A DNA stretch of 52,254 bases, from contig UQCF01000016.1 in assembly GCA_900539465.1 (NCBI GenBank), forward strand, positions 1-52,254. The letters are read 5' to 3'. Positions 43,198-49,854 of this stretch are shown piece after piece. This DNA is from an uncultured Ruminococcus sp. (GTDB taxonomy: Bacteria; Bacillota; Clostridia; Oscillospirales; Acutalibacteraceae). Both the position numbers and the translations under genes were made by a program. A model generated the notes under the pieces. It searched no databases. It was not told the DNA's origin and saw only the letters and a list, made by a program, of their open reading frames with translations. Each line of letters begins with the position of its first letter. The first letter of the stretch is position 1.

Positions 43198-43695
43198 TTG
43201 AAAAAAAGTAAAAAGGGTATAATAATAACTGTGATTGCAGCCGTTGTTATATTGATAAGCGCAGTTCTCACAGAGATTTTAACCCCCGGCATTGCGTGGC
43301 TTTTTGTGCCGAAAGCAAAGGTTCAAAACGGAGTTTTGCCCGAGATTGAAGACACTTCTCATATAAATGAAGTGCCGAAAGGCGAAATACGCTACCTTAT
43401 AAATAATAACGTTGTTTTCGATAAAGACAGCCAGTGCGGAAGCTTTATGTTTGAAAACCCGGCGGCCTGCGAATATACCTTGCAGTTTTTTGTGTATGAG
43501 GTAACAAACGATAATAAAGAGCGGCTGATATATGAGTCGCCCATGCTGGAACCCGGCACTTATCTTTATAACGACAAGCTAAAGAGAACGCTCTCTGTCG
43601 GCGAGCATGAGTGCATATATTATGCCAAAGCTTATATCGACGGAGTGTTTCAAGGCGAGCGCAACGGAACGCTCACGGTTACGGTGATTTCTTAA
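43198..43695 (+). CDS. Exported protein, paralogue of the preceding ectodomain
   Basis: A 165-residue protein. The signal region is KKSKKG, a long hydrophobic core and LTPGIAWLFVPK, an AWL variant of the SipW motif. The mature domain aligns by eye with that of the preceding gene: NNNVVFD, LIYESPMLEPGTYL and LSVGEHECIYYAKAYIDG. Two Cys residues occur in the middle (QCGSF, AACEY) and one later. The start is uncertain: TTG 43198, 2 bp after the preceding stop, was chosen with GGTG 9 bp upstream; TTG 43183 is the alternative. Its stop overlaps that of a converging minus-strand ORF. Confidence 0.7.
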   Translation: MKKSKKGIIITVIAAVVILISAVLTEILTPGIAWLFVPKAKVQNGVLPEIEDTSHINEVPKGEIRYLINNNVVFDKDSQCGSFMFENPAACEYTLQFFVYEVTNDNKERLIYESPMLEPGTYLYNDKLKRTLSVGEHECIYYAKAYIDGVFQGERNGTLTVTVIS

Positions 43696-43850
43696 TCGGC
43701 TTTATTCTTTGCTATGGCGCGCTCAAGGTCGAGTTTATATATCAAAAGCGCGTGAGCCTGGTTTCTTCTGAAATTTTCACCGTGCCCGCGCTCATATAAA
43801 TTTTTCTCGATTTCGGAAATTCTCATTTTTAAATATTCTATCTCATTCAT
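43692..43850 (-). CDS. Small helical hypothetical protein
   Basis: A 52-residue ORF, converging on the fibre locus with the stop codons overlapping. It reads as one amphipathic, coiled-coil-like protein (MNEIEYLKMRISEIEKN, then NQAHALLIYKLDLERAI). Charged and hydrophobic residues alternate as expected for a real helix. I see no good ribosome binding site before the ATG, and part of its frame could be by chance. The family is not recognised. Confidence 0.45.
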   Translation of the reverse strand: MNEIEYLKMRISEIEKNLYERGHGENFRRNQAHALLIYKLDLERAIAKNKAD

Positions 43851-43966
43851 AGCTGTGTGCGGCACAAAGATTTTGCTTTGGGTCGCTTCCTTTCTGTATG
43901 ATGATAATATTTTTTGATTTCTGCGCCGTATTATAAGAGGAAGTCTAAGGGTTTGAAGGTGTTACT

Positions 43967-44644
43967 TTGGGTCTTGAGAAAATAATTAGAGATATGCTGC
44001 TGCAAGAGGGCGCGGCCGATGTCGGCTTTGCAAAGGTTCCCGACGGTCCGTTCGGCGAAAATTCATATGCGATAAGCATAGTTGTCAGACTTTCGGACGC
44101 TGTTGTGGACGAAATTGACGGTGAGCCGACGCATACATATTTTCATCATTACAGAACCGTCAACGCTTTTATTGACCGCCTTGTGCTCAAAACAGGCATA
44201 ATTTTGCAAAATCACGGTTATAAATATATTCCGATAGGCGCGTCGCAAAGCATAAACATAAACGGCTGGAATTATAACGGCAGATATTCTCACAAAAAGG
44301 CTGCGTCGCTGGCGCACTTGGGCGGAATAGGAAAAAACTCGCTCTTTTTGCATAAGGATTACGGGGCGAGAGTGCGGCTCGGCACTCTTTTCACAAACTG
44401 TGAATTTGAGACAAAGCAAGAGAAATATCATTCGCCTTGCACCGAGTGCGACAGATGCGTAAAAGCGTGCCCGTCAGGTGCGATAAAAGGAACGCTTTGG
44501 CAGCCGGGAACAGAACGCTCGCAGGTCTTTGACCCGGAGAAGTGCTCCGAATATATGAAAAAGAATTTTAAACATATAGGCAGGGGAGCCGTATGCGGAA
44601 TTTGCATGAGTGTGTGCCCTGTCGGCAAAGGAAAAGAGGAATGA
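43967..44644 (+). CDS. Short QueG-like 4Fe-4S protein
   Basis: A 225-residue protein related to epoxyqueuosine reductase QueG. The KKAASLAHLGGIGKNSLFLHKDYG segment is the family hallmark near residue 115, and RVRLGTLFTNCEF follows. Cluster 1 is CTECDRCVKACPSG; cluster 2 has CGICMSVCPVGK. At 225 residues it lacks the C-terminal HEAT-like region of full QueG (310-380), so it may be a distinct oxidoreductase of the same family. TTG at 43967 is the start, preceded by AAGGTG. A UPF0291 gene follows 3 bp later. Confidence 0.85.
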   Translation: MGLEKIIRDMLLQEGAADVGFAKVPDGPFGENSYAISIVVRLSDAVVDEIDGEPTHTYFHHYRTVNAFIDRLVLKTGIILQNHGYKYIPIGASQSININGWNYNGRYSHKKAASLAHLGGIGKNSLFLHKDYGARVRLGTLFTNCEFETKQEKYHSPCTECDRCVKACPSGAIKGTLWQPGTERSQVFDPEKCSEYMKKNFKHIGRGAVCGICMSVCPVGKGKEE

Positions 44645-44647
44645 CAT

Positions 44648-44857
44648 ATGGAACAGAAAAAAATTGACAGAATAAACGAGCTTGCAAAAAAAGCAAAAAG
44701 CGAGGGCTTGACCCAAACAGAAAAAGAAGAGCAGGCGATTTTAAGAAGCGAATATATCGAAGCTTATAAAAAAAGCCTTGTTTCCGCCCTTGAAAACACC
44801 TATATTGTTGATGAAAAAGGTAACAAAACAAAGATTGAAAAGAAAAAAAGAAAATGA
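44648..44857 (+). CDS. UPF0291 / DUF896 family protein
   Basis: A 69-residue basic helical protein of the YnzC family, with KIDRINELAKKAKSEGLT, then EKEEQAILRSEYIEAYKKSL. The family has a short two-helix bundle and is common in Firmicutes; the function is not well known, although some members are under SOS (LexA) control. It is translated just after the Fe-S protein and is followed by a terminator. Confidence 0.93.
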   Translation: MEQKKIDRINELAKKAKSEGLTQTEKEEQAILRSEYIEAYKKSLVSALENTYIVDEKGNKTKIEKKKRK

Positions 44858-44865
44858 TTTTTCAA

Positions 44866-44907
44866 GAGCCGCACAGCAAATCAGAGCTGATTGCCGTCGG
44901 CTCTTTT
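44866..44907 (+). terminator. Rho-independent terminator
   Basis: GAGCCG pairs with CGGCTC around an inner stem, GCAAATCAG with CTGATTGC, followed by TTTT-GC-TTTT. It lies 8 bp after the UPF0291 gene. Confidence 0.88.
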
Positions 44908-44972
44908 GCTTTTATTTTGACAAAATTTTTGTGTATTTGTGACCATAACCGAGGGCTTTAAAAAGAAAAATC

Positions 44973-45001
44973 TTGACATCAAGCACAAATTAGTGTAAAA
45001 T
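44973..45001 (+). promoter_or_regulatory. Promoter of the RNase Y gene
   Basis: TTGACA (44973-44978) and TAAAAT (44996-45001) are 17 bp apart. The leader of about 115 nt includes a small hairpin, CTGCGGA-TTTTT-CCGCTTG. Confidence 0.85.
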
Positions 45002-45123
45002 AAATCAGATGATAGTCTAATATGCCGTATTAGCTTGATTCTGCGGATTTTTCCGCTTGAGATAATTACTTAACAAAGTTATTATTGATACTTGAAAATT
45101 TAATAAGGAGGTGTTTGTCGACT

Positions 45124-46683
45124 TTGGATATTTCAGTAGGTGTTTTAATCGCAATTATCCTCGGTTGTGCCGTTGTCGGTGTTGTCATCGGCTTTTTTGT
45201 CGGTATGGCATATCGCAAAAAGGTTGCAGAGGCAGCTATAGGCTCGGCTAACCAAGAGGCTACGCGAATAGTTAACGAGGCGGTTTCAAAAGCTGAATCC
45301 GTTAAGAAAGAGAAAGTTCTTGAGGCTAAAGACGAAATTCACAAGCAGCGTTCCGAACTTGAACGCGAAATTCGTGAAAGACGCAGCGAAGTTCAACGGC
45401 AAGAGCGTCGCATGGTTCAAAAAGAAGAATCTCTTGACAAAAAAATAGAAAACCTTGAAAAGAAAGAAGAAGCCCTGGCAGAGAAGATCAAAAGCGCAGA
45501 GAGCAAAGAGGCAGAGATTGACTCACTCAAGCGCAGTCAGCTTGATATGCTTGAAAGAATTTCGGGCTTCACCAAAGAACAGGCAAAAGATTATTTGCTT
45601 TCGGCACTTGAAGAAGATCTGACTCACGAAAAAGCAGTTAAGATCATGGAGTATGAACAAAAGACCAAAGACGAATCCGAAACAATAGCGAGAGAAATCA
45701 TTGCAACAGCAATTCAGCGCTGCGCGGCTGATCACAGCGCAGAGGCAACGGTTTCTGTTGTTACACTGCCCAACGATGAGATGAAGGGCAGAATTATCGG
45801 CAGAGAGGGTCGCAACATACGCACCCTTGAGACGATAACAGGCGTTGACCTCATTATTGACGATACGCCCGAGGCTATTACGGTTTCTTGCTTTGACCCC
45901 GTTCGCCGTGAGATAGCGCGTAAGACGCTTGAAAAACTCATTGCAGACGGCAGAGTTCACCCGGCAAGAATCGAAGAACTCTATGAGAAATCACGCAAAG
46001 AGGTTGAACATACCATTAAGCAAACGGGTGAAAGAGCCGCTATTGACGCAGGCGTCAACGGTATTCATCCCGAACTTATCCGTCAGCTCGGCAAGCTTAA
46101 ATACCGCACGAGCTACGGTCAGAACGTACTTAACCATTCTCTTGAGGTTTCATACATCGCAGGTCTTATGGCGGCAGAGCTCGGCGCAGACGTCAAAACC
46201 GCAAAGCGCGCAGGTTTGCTTCACGATATAGGCAAGGCGCTTGACCATGAGATGGAGGGCTCGCATATAGAGCTCGGCGTTGAATATGCCAAAAAGTATA
46301 AAGAAAACGAGCAGGTCGTTCATGCCATTCAGGCTCACCACGGTGATGTTGAGGCTAAAACGGTTGTTGCATGTCTTGTTCAGGCGGCCGACGCAATATC
46401 GGCAGCACGTCCGGGCGCAAGAAGAGAAAATCTTCAAAACTACATCAAACGTCTTGAAAAACTTGAAGAAATTTCAAACTCCTTTGACGGCGTTGAAAAA
46501 TCTTATGCAATCCAGGCGGGCAGAGAGATCAGAATTATGGTCAAACCCGAGGCTGTTTCAGACGATCAGATGGTTCTTGTTGCAAGAGACATTGCAAAGA
46601 AGATTGAAGAAGAGCTTGAGTACCCCGGTCAAATCAAGGTCAATGTTGTGCGCGAGAGCAGAGCAATAGACTTTGCAAAATAA
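45124..46683 (+). CDS. rny: Ribonuclease Y
   Basis: A 519-residue membrane-anchored endoribonuclease that starts mRNA decay. The N-terminal helix (about residues 4-27) is followed by a long coiled coil (about 30-190), a KH domain (EMKGRIIGREGRNIRTLE, near 218-235) and an HD domain with HDIGKALDHE. Length is normal. The start is uncertain: AAGGAGG (45105-45111) lies 3 bp before TTG 45115 and 12 bp before TTG 45124. The latter was chosen because relatives begin MDI-like; an in-frame TTG at 45085 would put the ribosome binding site inside the gene. It has its own promoter and terminator. Confidence 0.95.
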   Translation: MDISVGVLIAIILGCAVVGVVIGFFVGMAYRKKVAEAAIGSANQEATRIVNEAVSKAESVKKEKVLEAKDEIHKQRSELEREIRERRSEVQRQERRMVQKEESLDKKIENLEKKEEALAEKIKSAESKEAEIDSLKRSQLDMLERISGFTKEQAKDYLLSALEEDLTHEKAVKIMEYEQKTKDESETIAREIIATAIQRCAADHSAEATVSVVTLPNDEMKGRIIGREGRNIRTLETITGVDLIIDDTPEAITVSCFDPVRREIARKTLEKLIADGRVHPARIEELYEKSRKEVEHTIKQTGERAAIDAGVNGIHPELIRQLGKLKYRTSYGQNVLNHSLEVSYIAGLMAAELGADVKTAKRAGLLHDIGKALDHEMEGSHIELGVEYAKKYKENEQVVHAIQAHHGDVEAKTVVACLVQAADAISAARPGARRENLQNYIKRLEKLEEISNSFDGVEKSYAIQAGREIRIMVKPEAVSDDQMVLVARDIAKKIEEELEYPGQIKVNVVRESRAIDFAK

Positions 46684-46688
46684 AAACA

Positions 46689-46733
46689 AAAAAGGCTGTA
46701 AAAAAACTTGCGTTTTTTTACAGCCTTTTTTTT
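46689..46733 (+). terminator. Rho-independent terminator of rny
   Basis: AAAAAGGCTGTAAAAAAA pairs perfectly with TTTTTTTACAGCCTTTTT around a CTTGCG loop, with TTTTTTTT at the end. Confidence 0.95.
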
Positions 46734-46757
46734 AGGGGATAAGAAAAAAGATGAAGA

Positions 46758-46847
46758 ACGGACAAACTGAGCAAAATCAAGGCAACGCTCTTGATTTTGT
46801 CTGCCCGAAGGCGTACAAAAGTACGTTGAGCGGCGAAGTTTGTTCGT
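46758..46847. repeat. Cloverleaf-like inverted-repeat element
   Basis: The ends pair over 11 bp, ACGGACAAACT (46758-46768) with AGTTTGTTCGT (46837-46847; one G-U). Inside are CAAAATCAAG/CTTGATTTTG (46772-46799, perfect 10 bp) and GCGTAC-aaaa-GTACGT (46811-46826). The fold is a closed three-way junction, as in mobile palindromic elements or structured RNA. Confidence 0.55.
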
Positions 46848-47007
46848 AGTATAAAACATAAAATTTTTACATTTAATACATTTCAGTAGATTCTTGGGTT
46901 ATCTTCAGGTTCTAAATGTCGAATAACACTTTGTCATATGCGGTTTTATACGGTCTTCGCTTTTTTTACATCCCCTTTTCTTTATATTATGTGGCAAAAA
47001 AATTATA

Positions 47008-47150
47008 TTATGATATAATAACCTCACGAAACGCTTGCAAAATCAAAGATTTTGACCGTTTCGGAGAACATTGAATGACTAAATTGCGGCTGTTGCCGCC
47101 GTCACTTCGTTCCGCTTGTGCTGCCGCACAAGTAATTTATGATATAATAA
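47008..47150. repeat. 14-bp direct repeats flanking a 115-bp hairpin-rich segment
   Basis: TTATGATATAATAA occurs at 47008-47021 and again at 47137-47150. Between them GAAACG-cttg-CAAAATC-aaa-GATTTTG-ac-CGTTTC forms a nested hairpin, followed by GC-rich palindromic pieces. No transposase is present. It may be a non-autonomous element with target duplication. Confidence 0.45.
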
Positions 47151-47152
47151 AA

Positions 47153-47575
47153 TTATTCAAAGATTTCAAGCCCGAGTTCAAACAGCAGCTCGTTCATTTC
47201 TATGAGAGACAGTTTATTTTGAAGAGAAAATATAACTATGTTGTCGCGCTTGTTTTTTGCATACAGAACAGGCGAAGCGCACTTTATCAAAAGATTTTGC
47301 GATTCTTCCGCATCAAGACCCATGCCGAGGCACAGCATAATCAGTTTATCTCTTGACGGTGTTTTTCTGCCGGAAAATATTTGGTAGGCGTAGTGACGCT
47401 CAATGCCGGATTTTTTGATTATTTCGGATTTTACAAGACCTTTTTCCGCAATAATTTTTTCAAGATATTCGCACGGCTTTTCCGCAGAGAAGCTCTCGCT
47501 GTTTTTCTCCAGATATTCGTTTATGTCTCCCGCACTTTTCAGAAGAGACAGAAGCTCTGTTGTTGAACGTTTCAT
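47153..47575 (-). CDS. XRE-like DNA-binding protein
   Basis: A 140-residue protein. A helix-turn-helix is visible near residues 42-75 (IAEKGLVKSEIIKKSGIER, then HYAYQIFSGRKTPSRDKLI). The second half is a helical extension (MGLDAEESQNLLIKC) typical of XRE-type regulators paired with kinases in Clostridia. It is divergent from the Ser/Thr kinase gene with 64 bp between the starts, so the two probably share a regulatory region. This family pairing is from memory. Confidence 0.8.
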   Translation of the reverse strand: MKRSTTELLSLLKSAGDINEYLEKNSESFSAEKPCEYLEKIIAEKGLVKSEIIKKSGIERHYAYQIFSGRKTPSRDKLIMLCLGMGLDAEESQNLLIKCASPVLYAKNKRDNIVIFSLQNKLSLIEMNELLFELGLEIFE

Positions 47576-47639
47576 GTTATATCATCTCTTTCTTATATAT
47601 TTTAATATCATTTAGATTCAGAATGCAAGGGGTTTTTAA

Positions 47640-48698
47640 GTGGAAAATTTAAAGGAAGAATATTTTTTGTGGAATTATCAAAAATTAACCGACCTCGGCA
47701 AAGACACTGCGCTTGTTAAAGACGGGCAAAGCGGTGAAATATCTGTTTGCAAACACATAACGGGCAATGAAGAAGTTTTTAAAAAGCTTTGCGGTATAAA
47801 GTGCCGAAGCCTTGCCTGTGTGACAAATGTTTTTGAGTTTGAAAACGGCAGCTATGCGCTTTTGGAATACGCCCCCGGCAAAACGATAAAAAGCATTATA
47901 GAAAGCGGCAGACTTTTTTCTGAAAAAGAGACAGCCTTTATTGCTTCCGAGCTTTGCGACGGACTCGCGGTTTTACATGCAAACGGCATAATTCACCGAG
48001 ACGTCACCGCCGCAAATGTTGTGATTTCTCAAAGCGGCGAGGTTAAAATAATAGATTACGGCATAGCGCGCCTGCCGAGAACCGATGCAAATAAAGACAC
48101 CCACATCCTCGGCACCGCAGGTTTTGCCGCGCCCGAACAATTCGGCTTTGCGCAAAGCGATGAGAGAACAGATATTTATTCGCTCGGCGTTTTGATAAAT
48201 GTTATGCTGACGGGCGAATTCCCCACAGACGAAATTTGCACCGGATTTTTTGCCGACACGGTAAAGAGATGTGTGTCAATAGAAGCATCCAAACGTTTCA
48301 GAAGCATTGATGAGCTGAAAAAAAGCATATTCCCAAAGAAAAAAGAAAAGGAGCAGAGCATACCGCCACAAAAGGGCATACCCGGGTTCAGAAGCAAGAA
48401 TCCGTTTGCGGTTGCCGCTGCGGTCGTCGCGTATTTTTTAGCCATTTTTTCTGTTTTTACGGCAATAGGTGTTTCTTATCACAGCGGCGGAATTGCATAT
48501 GCGGCGATAGAAACCGTCAACATCGTATGCACAACATTTTTGCCGTATGTGATGATTCACAATGCTTTTAATTCGCGCGAAAGGCTGCCGCTTTTGCGAA
48601 AGGTGCCGGACTATGAAAAAAAGGGTACGGTAGCCCTTGCCTCAATCGGTTTGATTGTTGCCGGATTTTATATTTTCACTTCATTGGTTCAGGATTGA
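47640..48698 (+). CDS. Membrane-bound Hanks-type Ser/Thr protein kinase
   Basis: A 352-residue protein. Residues 15-235 are a kinase domain: the Gly-rich loop is poor, and the probable ATP-binding Lys is in ISVCKHI. The catalytic loop is IHRDVTAANVV, DFG is replaced by DYG (IIDYGIARL), and the activation segment ends in AAPEQFG. After a basic linker come about three membrane helices (near 258-280, 287-310 and 329-350), without PASTA domains. It is shorter than PrkC. The GTG start at 47640 has AAGGGG upstream. Targets are unknown; the divergent XRE protein is one candidate. Confidence 0.88.
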   Translation: MENLKEEYFLWNYQKLTDLGKDTALVKDGQSGEISVCKHITGNEEVFKKLCGIKCRSLACVTNVFEFENGSYALLEYAPGKTIKSIIESGRLFSEKETAFIASELCDGLAVLHANGIIHRDVTAANVVISQSGEVKIIDYGIARLPRTDANKDTHILGTAGFAAPEQFGFAQSDERTDIYSLGVLINVMLTGEFPTDEICTGFFADTVKRCVSIEASKRFRSIDELKKSIFPKKKEKEQSIPPQKGIPGFRSKNPFAVAAAVVAYFLAIFSVFTAIGVSYHSGGIAYAAIETVNIVCTTFLPYVMIHNAFNSRERLPLLRKVPDYEKKGTVALASIGLIVAGFYIFTSLVQD

Positions 48699-48738
48699 TT
48701 TTGCAAAGAATATTTTAAATTAAAATTTATATTTAATG

Positions 48739-48755
48739 GTATGCCGGCGGCATAC
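48739..48755. repeat. Palindrome GTATGCC-n3-GGCATAC (left copy)
   Basis: A perfect 7-bp inverted repeat downstream of the kinase gene. A close relative lies at 49734-49750, upstream of the leftward OB-fold gene, so the two copies bracket that gene. Confidence 0.5.
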
Positions 48756-48759
48756 AAGC

Positions 48760-48790
48760 AAAAAGGACAGCCTTTAAGACTGCCCTTTTT
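48760..48790. terminator. Bidirectional terminator
   Basis: AAAAAGGACAG and CTGCCCTTTTT form an 11-position stem with one mismatch, flanked by A-run and T-run. It serves the kinase gene and the leftward OB-fold gene. Confidence 0.8.
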
Positions 48791-48804
48791 ACTTTAAAAG
48801 GTGA

Positions 48805-49674
48805 TTATTTGTTTATGATTGCTCTTGTAAGTTTTACGGTGTAAAGATCGCCTTTTCCGTAACATTCGCCGCTGACGGTTACGGTTGAGCCCTCTTTTAC
48901 ACTCTTAAAGTCGTCAATGTCCTCGGGATAAACCTCGATGCCGGGATCCCAATCCCATATATCGGCATTTTTAGGTTTGAGTACAATATAATCGCTTGAA
49001 ACATATGACACTTTTGCCGTTGTCTTTACAACTTTTCCTTTGTAATTTGAGTCTGCATTGACCTGATTATCATTATAAGCTTTGACAAATTCATCTGCTT
49101 TAACGGTGATTGCATTGTCATAATCGGGAACGATAGAGAATTTGTCGTTTATTTTGCATTTATTTAGCTTAACATCGCCGAAAATTGTTGTATCGTCACA
49201 AATGCCTACAACCGTTATGCTGTCGCCGTTTTTGAGCGAAGAGACATCTTCGCCCTCGTCCATATAGATTGTTACATTATAGAGCCAAAGCTTATCGTCA
49301 TAGGCTCTCAAATATAAATAATCACTTGTTATATTGCTGACTTGACCTGTTATTGCAACAACTTTATCAGAGTATTTTTCGGCTGCACTTGCAGAATTGG
49401 CATTATATTCATTTAATATTGTGTCTACCGTTATTTTGACATCCGGGTTGTCATAGTCATACGATTTATTTCCGCCTGCTACCGCCGCAATAACCGAAAT
49501 GGCTATTATTACCATGAGGACAATAAACCAAGCTCTTTTATAAACAGGTTTTTTGATTTTTGCTCCGCATGCGGGGCAAGCCTTTGCCTTTTTAGAAATC
49601 ATGTTGCCGCAAGAGGGGCAAGGCTTCATGTTTTTGTTTTGCACTTGCTGTGCCTGAATGTTTTGCTCATCCAT
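48805..49674 (-). CDS. Zinc-ribbon membrane protein with two OB-fold domains
   Basis: A 289-residue protein. An N-terminal cytoplasmic zinc ribbon (CPSCGNMI then CPACGAKI) is followed by a membrane helix (about residues 50-68) and two extracellular repeats of about 105 residues. Each begins with VD/AD, LNEYNAN or KAYNDN, then SDKVVAITGQVSNITSDYLYL or GKVVKTTAKVSYVSSDYIVL, the tRNA_anti-like (OB-fold) pattern. Ligands are unknown. The gene lies between two GTATGCC palindromes. Confidence 0.85.
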   Translation of the reverse strand: MDEQNIQAQQVQNKNMKPCPSCGNMISKKAKACPACGAKIKKPVYKRAWFIVLMVIIAISVIAAVAGGNKSYDYDNPDVKITVDTILNEYNANSASAAEKYSDKVVAITGQVSNITSDYLYLRAYDDKLWLYNVTIYMDEGEDVSSLKNGDSITVVGICDDTTIFGDVKLNKCKINDKFSIVPDYDNAITVKADEFVKAYNDNQVNADSNYKGKVVKTTAKVSYVSSDYIVLKPKNADIWDWDPGIEVYPEDIDDFKSVKEGSTVTVSGECYGKGDLYTVKLTRAIINK

Positions 49675-49733
49675 AATTTAAAACTCCTTTATTTATTGAT
49701 GACAAAATTATAACGCCGCGCAAAATCCTATTG

Positions 49734-49750
49734 GTATGCCGAGAGCATAC
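49734..49750. repeat. Palindrome GTATGC-n5-GCATAC (right copy)
   Basis: GTATGC-cgaga-GCATAC, related to the palindrome at 48739-48755 (shared GGTATGCC-G start and GCATAC end). It lies between the divergent OB-fold and rarA genes and could be an operator. Confidence 0.5.
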
Positions 49751-49769
49751 TTTTGTATTTTACTTTCGG

Positions 49770-49798
49770 TTGACTGCAAGTGACAATAGTGTTAAAAT
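49770..49798 (+). promoter_or_regulatory. Promoter of rarA
   Basis: TTGACT (49770-49775) and TAAAAT (49793-49798) are 17 bp apart. Confidence 0.8.
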
Positions 49799-49854
49799 AT
49801 CAATATAATTTTTTTGAAAGGTCGGCAATTTTGCCGTTGCAACAGGTCATAATT

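Larger units (their letters stand above)
46734..47152. other. Gene-free, repeat-rich interval between converging genes
   Basis: Between the RNase Y terminator and the end of the leftward XRE gene there is no coding ORF with a ribosome binding site. It holds a cloverleaf-like inverted repeat (46758-46847) and a 115-bp segment between 14-bp direct repeats (47008-47150). The stretch 46850-47000 is AT-rich, and I see no other feature in it. Confidence 0.6.
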
